A stretch of DNA of 21,298 bases from Chrysochromulina tobinii. Lineage: Eukaryota; Haptophyta; Prymnesiales; Chrysochromulinaceae. Where the stretch lies: positions 1-21,298 of the forward strand of contig JWZX01002776.1 of NCBI GenBank assembly GCA_001275005.1, in the 5' to 3' direction. The notes beneath the pieces were generated by a model. The model had not been told where the DNA came from, made no database searches, and saw only the letters and a program-made list of their open reading frames with translations. Positions 1 through 7,844 of this stretch are shown in pieces; positions within the stretch are counted from its first letter, which is position 1; each line of letters opens with the position of its first letter. The translations under genes and the position numbers were made by a program.

Positions 1-30
1 CTCCTCCTCCTCCTCCTCCTCCTCCTCCTC
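1..30. repeat. (CTC)10 trinucleotide microsatellite, coding for poly-Glu
   Basis: The first 30 bases are ten perfect CTC units. On the minus strand they read as GAG codons in frame with the oxygenase-like gene and encode at least ten consecutive glutamates. The next bases (ttcctttgtc) break the pattern. The tract reaches the window edge, so its full length is unknown. Confidence 0.95.
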
Positions 31-1077
31 TTCCTTTGTCAACGCATCATCGTTCCGGGCAACCCACGCAGCCGGAGCTCCGCCCTCCAGGTAGGTGAGA
101 ACAAGTGTGCCGCAGTCCGAGCTACCGCCGCCGCCACTGCCGCCCGGATGGGACACCCTCCGCCACAGCGGATGGGTCAGCGACGGGAGTGACAGCGTGA
201 GGGAGTGCCTTGGGGGTTCCGTTCGACCGAATGGGAACATCAGCACGCGACCCGCTCTCGCGCTGCTCGCAAGAGCCAACTCCAACGTCGGCGGAGCGTC
301 CACAGGTCCGATGGCCTCGCCCGCCTCGCCGCCCCCGAACGCGCGAACAGCCTTGGCAGCTGTCGAACGGCCGGCGGGAAGTTGAGTCAGGCGCTCCGCA
401 AGGCCAGCAATCATGGGCTGTATGTGCGTCGGCTGGTGCCCGAGCCAAATGTTGACAAGGAGAGTAATGCGCGGCTCGTCGCCAGAGAAGGCGTCACCAA
501 CAGGGACAGCGCCATGGAGTAGCTTGCCGTCGAAAGCCAAGTGCTTGCCGCAACGCGGGAAGCTGAGCATCGCCGATGAGATCGACCCGTAGACGTCGGG
601 GACCCGGTAGCCAGCGGGCGCCTCGACGCCGACCACGACCGTGGGCGCCCCACAGTCGCTCAGGTAGGTCACCGTCGAAAGATGCGGCGTCAGCGTCTGG
701 CTCTTCTCGTCCTGCATGTATTCGTCCACATCAAAGTGGAAGTCGATGGGTCCATCCTCGTCTCCATCACCGTTGCTGGGCAGTCGAACTTGCACCCAGA
801 ACTCGGCACCCGCGGTTTCACGGTTGATTTGCAAGTCATGCGTATGCCGCTTGAACACGGCAGCAACCAGAGATTCGACCAAGCAGCGTGGCTTTGCATC
901 GGCAGCCAGCCAAATTGAGCCCTCAACGTAGGTGTACAACGTGACACAATCACGTCGGAGGCTTTGGTAGGTAGTGTCGCCGAGATGCGGGAGCGCATTG
1001 CGATGCGTGCTCGCTTTCAGAACTGGCCTGGCGGACGCGGCATCGGAGCCAGCCGACGCTTCGTAGCGTCGCTTCAT
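1..1077 (-). CDS. 2OG-Fe(II) oxygenase-like protein, 3' end outside window
   Basis: The minus-strand frame is open for 359 codons, from ATG at 1077-1075 to the left edge; an in-frame TGA lies just upstream of the ATG (about 1087-1089). Residues 112-118 read IDFHFDV, giving an HxD pair (H114, D116). A distal histidine sits in FDGKLLHGAV (H188), and R203 in PRITLLVNIW is placed like the arginine that binds 2-oxoglutarate. HxD...H...R with this spacing is the iron and cosubstrate signature of the double-stranded beta-helix dioxygenases. The substrate is unknown; the protein is too diverged for me to call it a prolyl hydroxylase. The C-terminal third is Gly/Ser/Pro-rich and ends in poly-Glu. No signal peptide is visible, so it is probably cytosolic or nuclear. 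No intron is needed. The start is the first ATG after the stop. Confidence 0.65.
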   Translation of the reverse strand, partial: MKRRYEASAGSDAASARPVLKASTHRNALPHLGDTTYQSLRRDCVTLYTYVEGSIWLAADAKPRCLVESLVAAVFKRHTHDLQINRETAGAEFWVQVRLPSNGDGDEDGPIDFHFDVDEYMQDEKSQTLTPHLSTVTYLSDCGAPTVVVGVEAPAGYRVPDVYGSISSAMLSFPRCGKHLAFDGKLLHGAVPVGDAFSGDEPRITLLVNIWLGHQPTHIQPMIAGLAERLTQLPAGRSTAAKAVRAFGGGEAGEAIGPVDAPPTLELALASSARAGRVLMFPFGRTEPPRHSLTLSLPSLTHPLWRRVSHPGGSGGGGSSDCGTLVLTYLEGGAPAAWVARNDDALTKEEEEEEEEEEE

Positions 1078-1712
1078 GGGCTTCTTTCACCTCGCAGCCA
1101 CACCCGTTGGTTCTGTGAAGTTCATGTTAATACACACAACACGTAAACAACAGAGCCGTGAAGTTCACAGAGAGGCAACGTGGTGTGTCTTGAGTCTCTC
1201 ATCATGACTGTGAAGTGTTGCATACTTAGGAACCGCAGGAGGACCACATGAAGATGGCCCCGGAGCCGGACGCACGTACGGTAGATGTGGCCGGGACCGC
1301 GCAGGCCACCATCAGCATCAGCCGTCTCGACGTCTCTCGTGTCGTCGCCGCGACGCGCGCGCGACGCGACGATTTGCATGCACCATGCTCATTCTCGTCA
1401 GAAAAAATTGGTAAATGGCCGCCAAATATTTAAAAGAACTTCGATGGCACAGCGGCTCTTTTCCACTGCGCCTGGCGTGGCGCACCGACACAGGTCACAC
1501 CCGTGCGGAGCCTGTCATGAGCCTATGTTACAGCTGTCCTAGCCTAAGCTCGTCCCCAGACCGCCAAAGCGCCGGTATCTTACGCGGTTTCAAACGGCCG
1601 TCGACCCCCGAGGATCGCGCGGCGGGGTCGCCCGCCGGGGGTTGCCGGGATCCCGTTCTGGGGCGCCGAGCGCCGAGCGCGCAGAGCAGGTTTGGCTCTG
1701 CCACACGGAAGA
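1078..1712. other. Intergenic region between P450 3' end and oxygenase start
   Basis: The 635 bases hold no convincing gene. They should contain the P450 3'UTR and the oxygenase promoter, both on the minus strand. A 7-bp stem (CGACCCC at 1602-1608, GGGGTCG at 1624-1630) lies about 85 nt past the P450 stop. The decamer GTGAAGTTCA occurs twice close together, near 1115 and 1158. An AT-rich patch (aaatatttaaaag) lies near 1425-1437. No function is shown for any of these. Confidence 0.5.
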
Positions 1713-3304
1713 CTACTGGCGCACTGATGCCACACGCCGCATCGGGTTCATCAATCGTAGCTGACTCGCAGGTATGAGGTCGAAAAACCCCTCCTGAGGA
1801 AGCGATGGCGGTGGCGTTGCATCAATGTCTGGCAAGATTGTGCCCAAGAAGACGCAAATCATCGCCCGTGCCTGCACCGAGAGGGACGAGCAGAGGCTAA
1901 ACGTTCGAACATGAAAGATTCAAGGATGCAAAGCGCCTGAAAAAGCCACCTCACCATCTTTTCGCCTATGCACCGTTGCCGACCGTGGCCAAAGGTGACG
2001 AGCTCGAACTCAGAAGACATGCGCTCCAGGTTGCCGTTGAGCATCCTCATGGGGCAGAAGGCCTTTGGCTCGGGGAAGAACGCCTCGTCCAGATGCACCG
2101 CGTTCGGATAGAGCCACACCATCGAACCAGCCGGGATGCTCACCTGTCTGCGCTCGCCGTCTGTATACGTCACATCTGCCTTTGCCCGGCGGACAACCGT
2201 ATTGCCCGGCAACATCGTGTGCAGCCTCACTGACTCATCTATACACGAGTTGACGAAAGGTAGCCGCACGAGATGCGAGTACTCGACGAGGTTGGGGCAG
2301 CTGCCGAGCTCGTCGCGTGCAATCTTGAGAAGCTCGGGCTGCGAGTAAAGGTGCACGAGGATCCACGCCAACGAGACCTGCGTGTTGAAGACAGCTGCCA
2401 TCATTGTCATCGACAGTAGCCCTACCACGCCGTCGAGGGCGTGCCTCTCCAGAGCACCCTGTTCAAGGTAGACCTGAAGCACGCTCTCATCGCCTTCATA
2501 CGCAGAAGGCGAGGCACGCCGCTCCGCTATGTGCTCACGAAGTATGTTACCGAGCTCGGTGAAGAAGATGCCAGGGCTGGCGCCTCGGGCGAGGTCCTGC
2601 ACCCAAGCCTGGAAGCACGGCAGGATGCGCGACGAATAGGTCTGCGTAAAGCGCCTGCCAAATAACAACTCGAGGTCAGAGAGCAAAACATAGTCGGAAA
2701 GCTCTAAGAAGACTGCGAGCGAATCGCCATTCCCCACGGAGAGCCATCTCTCTCGCAGTTCAGTGGCACGTTGCTGGAAAGAAGGAAGCAGCTGATTCAC
2801 CACCTTTTCGCTCTGGAATAGGCTGGCAACCCTCTTCTGCAAGCCCTCGTCAACCTCGGCGGGCACCCTGGCCGCAACCGGAAGCAGATTGATCAGCTGC
2901 TGCAGGACTTGCTCGAGGCTCGGATCCGCATCTGAGAGCACGTATCGGTTGGCGGCCTTCCCCATGAGCAGATATGTTGCGGGGAGCACCGGCCTGGCAT
3001 CCAGCAATATCACGTCGCCCACCTCCTTGCGCAAGAATGACATGAACTCGGCAAATGAGCGGGTGCTCCACATAGCACGCAGCGCCGTCCACACGGACAG
3101 CTTCGGTGCCACGATTCGCACTGCTGCTGTGGTCTCCTGCCCAACTGATGCGCTTGCAATGACCCGTTGGGATCGTCTCACCGAGGCCAGCGGCACCGAG
3201 AGCGCAGCGGCAGCAGCAGCAGGCATAAGATGGCGCACGCACGGCGTAGCCGCAGCCGCAGTGGCTAGTAGTATGCCCACGAGCGTGACAACATGCCCGT
3301 GCAT
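1713..3304 (-). CDS. Cytochrome P450, two exons
   Basis: Exon 1 is 3304-1955 and exon 2 is 1871-1713, separated by an 83-nt intron (1954-1872, GTGAGG...GTGCAG, phase 0). The product is 502 aa, normal for a P450. Numbered from this ATG: K-helix ExxR in CIDESVRLH (E357, R360), an FFPEPKAF segment, and heme-binding FGHGRQRCIGE with ligand C445. Exon 2 supplies the last 52 residues (ending ...RRVASVRQ), which a P450 needs after the L helix; without splicing the frame runs into the intron and stops at 1859 with a short unrelated tail. The I helix reads AAVFNT (303-308) in place of the usual (A/G)GxD/ETT. The N-terminus is a hydrophobic Ala-rich signal or anchor, then a Ser/Arg-rich stretch, so ER or plastid location is possible. 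The frame is open upstream to a GTG at 3418, but 3304 is the first ATG. Substrate unknown. Confidence 0.9.
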
Positions 3305-3426
3305 TGAAGTCTCTCGGATCGAGAGCGCGAGATTGATTTGGAACTCGCCAGGGCGCCGAACTTCATTAGAAATTAGCAAATTACATGGGGTCTGAAGAAA
3401 ACGTTCCACGGTTTTCACGTGAGTCT

Positions 3427-3653
3427 GAAACGTCCGACGGTCGCTAGAAGCACATCCGCACCGTCAGAGAAGAAGAGTTCGCGACTATTTTGTAGCTGTG
3501 CTACTGAAGACTGACTGTAATGACTGACTGTGACTGACGTGACTCCAGACAGCCACCGCGTGTACGAACTAAGTATCGCGCGCGCTACATGTTTCGAATA
3601 CTTCATGCAAACGTAAAACGTAACATTCAAATCTGGCGAAACGTCCGACGGTC
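3427..3653. repeat. Pair of 16-bp direct repeats in the divergent promoter
   Basis: GAAACGTCCGACGGTC occurs exactly at 3427-3442 and again at 3638-3653, 211 bp apart. One copy is near the P450 side and the other near the glycosyltransferase start. The bases on either side differ. The copies could be sites for one factor or remnants of a duplication. Confidence 0.8.
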
Positions 3654-3680
3654 TCGGAAACTGAAGTCTTTCTTAGTGTG

Positions 3681-3698
3681 CTCGCGGTATACCGCGAG
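3681..3698. promoter_or_regulatory. 18-bp perfect palindrome upstream of glycosyltransferase ATG
   Basis: CTCGCGGTATACCGCGAG is its own reverse complement and ends 26 nt before the ATG at 3725. It could be a dimeric DNA-binding site or a 5'UTR hairpin. The sequence alone does not decide between them. Confidence 0.6.
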
Positions 3699-3724
3699 CG
3701 GGCGGCGCCTCTGGCGCCCCGTGT

Positions 3725-5200
3725 ATGCCCGGTGGCGCAACGGCGACCGCTGTTCTGGCCTCCACGAGTAGCCGGCAGTCCATGTTCAGCCGGGGCTTTC
3801 GGAGCAGCGGCACCGTGCCGGCCCGCCGATCAGAATTGGTTGAGCGGCCACCGTCGTCCAGGGCCTCGTTTGTAGATAAGCTGCGGAGCATGCAGCTCAC
3901 GACCTCATCGCTCTCCGGGCGGGGCTCGGCGGCCGCTGCACCATCGCCACGCACCAGCGCTGCCGCCGCGAGGCGGACCGACCCGCCGCCCGCCAGCCGT
4001 CCGGCTGCCGAGCCACGAGGGAAGCCGGCTGTGCCGGCAATGCCATCTGCGCTGCTGCGCCGTACACCATCGTCGAAAGACACACTAGGCCACTCATCGG
4101 GGCATATATCCCAGGCCGGGGGTTCGCCCACAGCTGGCGCCGCAGCCCGCTCAGGCGGCCGCAGCACCCCACCCCCGAATGCGTGGACAGAGCCAACTGG
4201 CGGCGTGCGCAGCGGAGCAGCCTCCCCGGCACCGCGCTCGCCAGGCAAGCTCCCGCCGCGCGACTCGACGACCTTGAGACCACAATCACCTCCCACAACC
4301 CGCGCATCCGGAGTGGCATCTTCGCTCATGGCCAAGAAGGAGCTCCGGGTGGCCATAACGCTCATGACCCGCAAACCTCATAAATTTGACTGGTGGCTGC
4401 GTTATCATCGCTCGTTGGGCATCTCGCACGTCTTCGTGCACGTTGAGGACACGCCCGAGCTCGTGCCCATGCTGGCCTCCGACGAGTTTGCCGACTTCGT
4501 GACGGTGACCACCGGCAACGACAACTCGCTCGACCCGCTCAATCCGCATGCCTCCGACAACTATTACACTCTCATGCAGCGGCAGGAGCGGCAGGTGCGT
4601 CGCTCGGTTGCCGAGTGCCGTGCGAGAGGCATCACCTGGCTCTTTCACGTCGACGACGATGAGCTCCTTCATTTTGACGTGCCCTTCTCCAAGATTGTGG
4701 ACGGTCTCGCACCCGGCGTGACCTGCATCGTCCTCGTGAACATTGAAGCCGTTCCCAAGGCCCTGAGCTCCGAGTGCATCTTCGAGGACATTCAGGTTTT
4801 CACGCAGCACAAGATGCTTGCGTACCGCAACGGCAAGTCGGCGGGCTTGTGCGCCGCCGCTGATTGGCACGGGCCACACCGTTTCACGGGCAACTACCAC
4901 GTGGTGCCAGTTTCGAAGGGATGCGTCCTGCACTTCGAGTCGTGCTTATACGAGCAGTGGCGAAACAAGTTCATTAAGCACCGCGAGATCGACGAGCAGA
5001 AGAAACTCGACATCCCGTTCCCTTTCTACCGGGACTCGATCACTCTGTTCCAGAAAGATAAAGATGGGGGCAAGGACGAGGAGCGCTGGAAAAGCTTTTT
5101 CTTGGAACGCAAGGTCGGAAACTTCACTGACTTGACCGAGAGCCAGAAGACACGCCTCGCGCTGAGCAGCAATATGCCTCAGATGATCCTGGCGCCATGA
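3725..5200 (+). CDS. Glycosyltransferase (GT2/GT92-like, DDD motif) with disordered N-terminus
   Basis: This is an intronless frame of 491 codons. Residues 1-203 are Ser/Pro/Ala/Arg-rich and look disordered. Residues 207-435 form a recognisable glycosyltransferase fold: ELRVAITLMTRKPHKFDWWL at the start, then LGISHVFVHVED, then the metal-binding LFHVDDDELLHF (D310-D312, E313), and a C-terminal acceptor-side region with FTGNYHVVP and HFESCLYEQW. This resembles the Glyco_tranf_2_4 and GT92 group, which transfer sugars from nucleotide donors onto glycans or proteins. No signal peptide or membrane anchor is seen, which is odd for a Golgi-type enzyme. ATG 3725 is the first in frame after a stop at 3674. 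An alternative start at M202 (4328) would give just the catalytic domain. It is divergent from the P450. Donor and acceptor are unknown. Confidence 0.85.
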   Translation: MPGGATATAVLASTSSRQSMFSRGFRSSGTVPARRSELVERPPSSRASFVDKLRSMQLTTSSLSGRGSAAAAPSPRTSAAAARRTDPPPASRPAAEPRGKPAVPAMPSALLRRTPSSKDTLGHSSGHISQAGGSPTAGAAARSGGRSTPPPNAWTEPTGGVRSGAASPAPRSPGKLPPRDSTTLRPQSPPTTRASGVASSLMAKKELRVAITLMTRKPHKFDWWLRYHRSLGISHVFVHVEDTPELVPMLASDEFADFVTVTTGNDNSLDPLNPHASDNYYTLMQRQERQVRRSVAECRARGITWLFHVDDDELLHFDVPFSKIVDGLAPGVTCIVLVNIEAVPKALSSECIFEDIQVFTQHKMLAYRNGKSAGLCAAADWHGPHRFTGNYHVVPVSKGCVLHFESCLYEQWRNKFIKHREIDEQKKLDIPFPFYRDSITLFQKDKDGGKDEERWKSFFLERKVGNFTDLTESQKTRLALSSNMPQMILAP

Positions 5201-5662
5201 TGTGCACTGCGGTACCGTCGCCACTAGGCGCGGGGCTACGGCGCCATGGCGTGTCAACGATTGTGCCGTGGAGCATGCTTCGTGAGTGCCCTAACTGCGG
5301 GGCTTAAGGGCGCCAGCCCGCAGGTGCGGCTAGCACTCAGCAATGGGGAAAGGAGGAGGGATGGAATGCGGCCGTTGAGCTCGAGCAGATTCGAGGGTGA
5401 CCTCCTATCCTGGAGCTACTGCCGCCCGCCGTATGACGATTGTCAGCTACGTGCGAGATAGTATGTGTGAGTTGATAGCCCTGACGCGAGCGGCGTGATG
5501 ACTGGCGCGAGAGGTGGAATGATGCAGTGAGGCCGATACTGAGGGGCGTGCGACGAGAGCGAGTTTAAGTTCTAATCTCGAGGGTGAGATGTAAACCAGG
5601 GTTCACACCTCATCACATCTGATGAGGTTAAACAAGAGACCCGCGGCGGATTTCCTCTCTCA
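5201..5662. other. Intergenic region between glycosyltransferase and DUF445 gene
   Basis: The 462 bases contain no supported gene. They should hold the glycosyltransferase 3'UTR and the promoter and 5'UTR of the DUF445 gene. The only clear structure is the hairpin at 5607-5628. Confidence 0.5.
5607..5628 (+). other. Perfect 9-bp hairpin before DUF445 start codon
   Basis: ACCTCATCA and TGATGAGGT form a perfect 9-bp stem around a 4-nt loop (CATC). It ends 34 nt upstream of the ATG at 5663, so it would lie in the 5'UTR if transcription starts further upstream. It could slow scanning ribosomes or bind a protein; this is inference. Confidence 0.55.
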
Positions 5663-7490
5663 ATGCTGACAACGATTCTGGCGTCGTCTGTCTGGACGGC
5701 TGCATCATTCGTCCAGGCACCGAAGCTTGTTGCAAGCATTCAACCTCCGCCAGGCTTGACATTACGACATTCGTCATGTAGGCAGTCTGTCCTAGTGTCC
5801 TTGGCGCCGAGCAACACATGGGAAATGAGCCATGTTTCGAGAACCGCCCCACCACAGGAACCAACTTGGCGTCGCCGTCGGCGGCTTTGGTCGGCTGCGG
5901 CGGCTTTAGTGGCTGTCGGTGTGCCAGGTACACTAGCTGCATGCTCAGGTATCGCCGTGCCTCGGGGATTCTGGAAATACGGCTCTATACCAATCGTTTC
6001 AGGCCTGTTAAACTGGGCAACGAATCGCCTTGCGATTCTCATGATGTTCTACCCCATCAAATTTCGTGGTATCGTGATCGAGCGCATGCCATTTGGCTGG
6101 CAAGGGATCGTGCCAAACAAAGCGCTCTCGATGGCAAACCGGATCGTCGATGACGTCATGCTGCGTCTCATCGATGTGAAGACGATCTTTGCACGTCTGT
6201 GCGTATCCAAACAAAGCCCGGCCTTCCTGCCACCCTGCCGCCATTTAGCGAGCACACACTGACCCGGTGCGCACCCGCACCATGCCCTGTGCATGCTCGT
6301 AGGCCAGCGCAGAAGATCGCAACAGCTCTCGAGCCCATGGTGGTGCGCATCGGCGTCGACCTGGCGACGGATCTTGCAGACAGGAAGGGATGGGGTGCGC
6401 TGGCTCGCTCAGCGATTGGCAGTGGCGTGTTCAGCAGCACGCTTCGCAAGCAGGGAAACGACCTGGTGCGCGACTTTGTGTGCGACATTCAAGCCGACCC
6501 AACCGCTGTATTCGACCTGCGCGAGATTGTCGTCCGTGGGGTCGTTGATGACCCTAAAGTCCTGGTCAACCTGTTTGAGCGCTGCGGTGAGCGGGATCTG
6601 AAGTTCGTGGTCGACTCGGGGCTATGGCTGGGCGGTGCACTCGGCGCTCTTCAGATGCTGCTATGGATGGTTTGGTCGCCATGGTGGTCGCTTGCGCTCA
6701 CCGGTGCTGCTGTTGGCATGTTAACGGACCAACTCGCTCTCAAGCTCATCTTTGAGCCCGTGGAACCTCGGATGATCGGCCGCATCAAGCTCCAGGGCCT
6801 CTTCCTGCAACGGCAGGCGGAGGTGAGTACCGAGTTTGCTCAGTTTATGTCCACCAACGTTCTCTCAGCGCCTCAGCTGTGGCGAGAGCTCTTGAGCGGC
6901 TCGAGGAGCTCTGCCTTCTGGCGGCTGATGGCGCTGCGCGTCGACGCGGCGCTCGGCGTGGCGGGCTCGGCAGGGTTGCCCAACGTGCTTGGGTCAGCCT
7001 TGTACAACCTGGTTGGTGCTGAAGATTTGGAGTGGCTGCGGGCCGAGGCCATCCGACGGATGCGCGCCGAGTTGCCCTCAGCAGTGAAGGAGATTTACGG
7101 GCTCACTGAAGATTCACTGCGCCTCGAGTCGACAATGGTCGAGCAGATGGGGAGACTCACGTCCGCCGAGTTTGAGCGCGTGCTTCATCCGGTCTTTGAG
7201 GTGCGTGCATGCCCACGAACGCTGCTGAGCCCGATCCGTTTCGTATCCTTGAGTCCTTCTCCGTCTGAGTGCTCCGTGGCCTTGCGCAGGAGGATGAATG
7301 GACCCTGACTTGACTTGACTTGACTTGGATTGACTTGACTTGACTTGACTTGACTTGACTTGACTTGATTTGGCTTGGCTTGATTTGACTTGACAATTTT
7401 GTACTTGCGCAGGAGGATGAATGGACTCTCATTCTGGTAGGGACGGCCCTCGGCGGGATCGCTGGCGCCGCACAGGCGCTTCTTGTTTGA
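5663..7490 (+). CDS. DUF445 family membrane protein, three exons
   Basis: The exons are 5663-6198, 6303-7200 and 7413-7490, with introns GTGCGT...CGTAG (104 nt, phase 2) and GTGCGT...GCGCAG (212 nt, phase 0). The product is 503 aa. It carries both halves typical of DUF445 (YheB-like) proteins: GLLNWATNRLAILMMFYPI near residue 115 and GMLTDQLALKLIFEP in the second half. It ends with EDEWTLILVGTALGG, a hydrophobic C-terminus usual for the family. Membrane segments lie at about 74-98, 110-135, the GGALGALQMLLWMVW region and the C-terminus. The family is of unknown function. The N-terminus (MLTTILASSVWTAASFVQAP) looks like a signal peptide with an ASAFAP-like cleavage site, suggesting plastid import in a complex-plastid alga (inference). 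Exon 3 was identified by family match and splice sites. Confidence 0.85.
7281..7426 (+). repeat. Duplicated 3' splice site flanking a TTGAC minisatellite in DUF445 intron 2
   Basis: A 23-nt sequence spanning splice acceptor and exon start (cttgcgcag then gaggatgaatggac) is present exactly at 7281-7303 and 7404-7426, 123 nt apart. Between them, about 7305-7394, lies a run of the pentamer TTGAC with a few variants (TTGGA, TTGAT, TTGGC). Only the downstream copy leads into the conserved C-terminal exon; the upstream copy reads seven codons and stops at TGA 7311-7313. Confidence 0.9.
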
Positions 7491-7844
7491 GAGCATGCTA
7501 CACATAAAAGGCGGCATGCATGACGTGCATAGGGGAACAGCTCGGCAAGAAGTTCTGAAGGAGAGTCTCCACGGTCTGCGAAGAGCGCGGACGTGAGCGA
7601 ACAGGCATTCAAGGCAGCATTCCGCGGGGCAGTGCAGCGTTGCTGCAAAGACTCGACGCGTTCGTAAGTCCTGTTTACATTCAGTGTGAACGCGCCGCGC
7701 GACCCAGATGGGCCTCATATACGAGATGGCAATTTAACGTGAACGTGAACGTGATGGGCCTCATTTTAACGAATTTTTTGCGGATCTCAGGTCCGTGATG
7801 AGATCGACCAATTGTGGGCTTTAAGAAGGAGGAAGAAGGCCAGC
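7491..7844. other. Intergenic region upstream of the SRPBCC gene
   Basis: The 354 bases lie between a stop and the next start on the same strand. A good splice pair is present: donor GTAAGT at 7664 and acceptor CTCAG ending 7790 (127 nt). It could be a 5'UTR intron. Other patterns are three AACGTG units near 7737-7753 and GATGGGCCTCAT twice, near 7708 and 7753. No coding exon can be supported, although the frame after 7790 is open into the SRPBCC gene. Confidence 0.45.

Larger units (their letters stand above)
3305..3724. promoter_or_regulatory. Divergent promoter region between P450 and glycosyltransferase
   Basis: The 420 bases separate two start codons pointing outward, so both promoters should lie here. 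The region holds a 16-bp direct repeat (3427-3442 and 3638-3653), a run of TGACTG-like units at about 3509-3546, and an 18-bp perfect palindrome at 3681-3698. No TATA box is clear. The regulatory role is inferred from position only. Confidence 0.5.

Noticed and set aside
1425-1437. AT-rich stretch as a TATA box
   Set aside because: It lies about 350 bp from the oxygenase ATG, with nothing else to support a start site there.
3673-4374. 233-codon minus-strand frame
   Set aside because: Antisense to the low-complexity N-terminus of the glycosyltransferase; Gly/Ala/Arg-rich with no domain.
4286-4933. 215-codon minus-strand frame opposite the glycosyltransferase
   Set aside because: It lies fully antisense to a well-supported catalytic domain and has no recognisable motif; GC-rich coding DNA often leaves such frames open.
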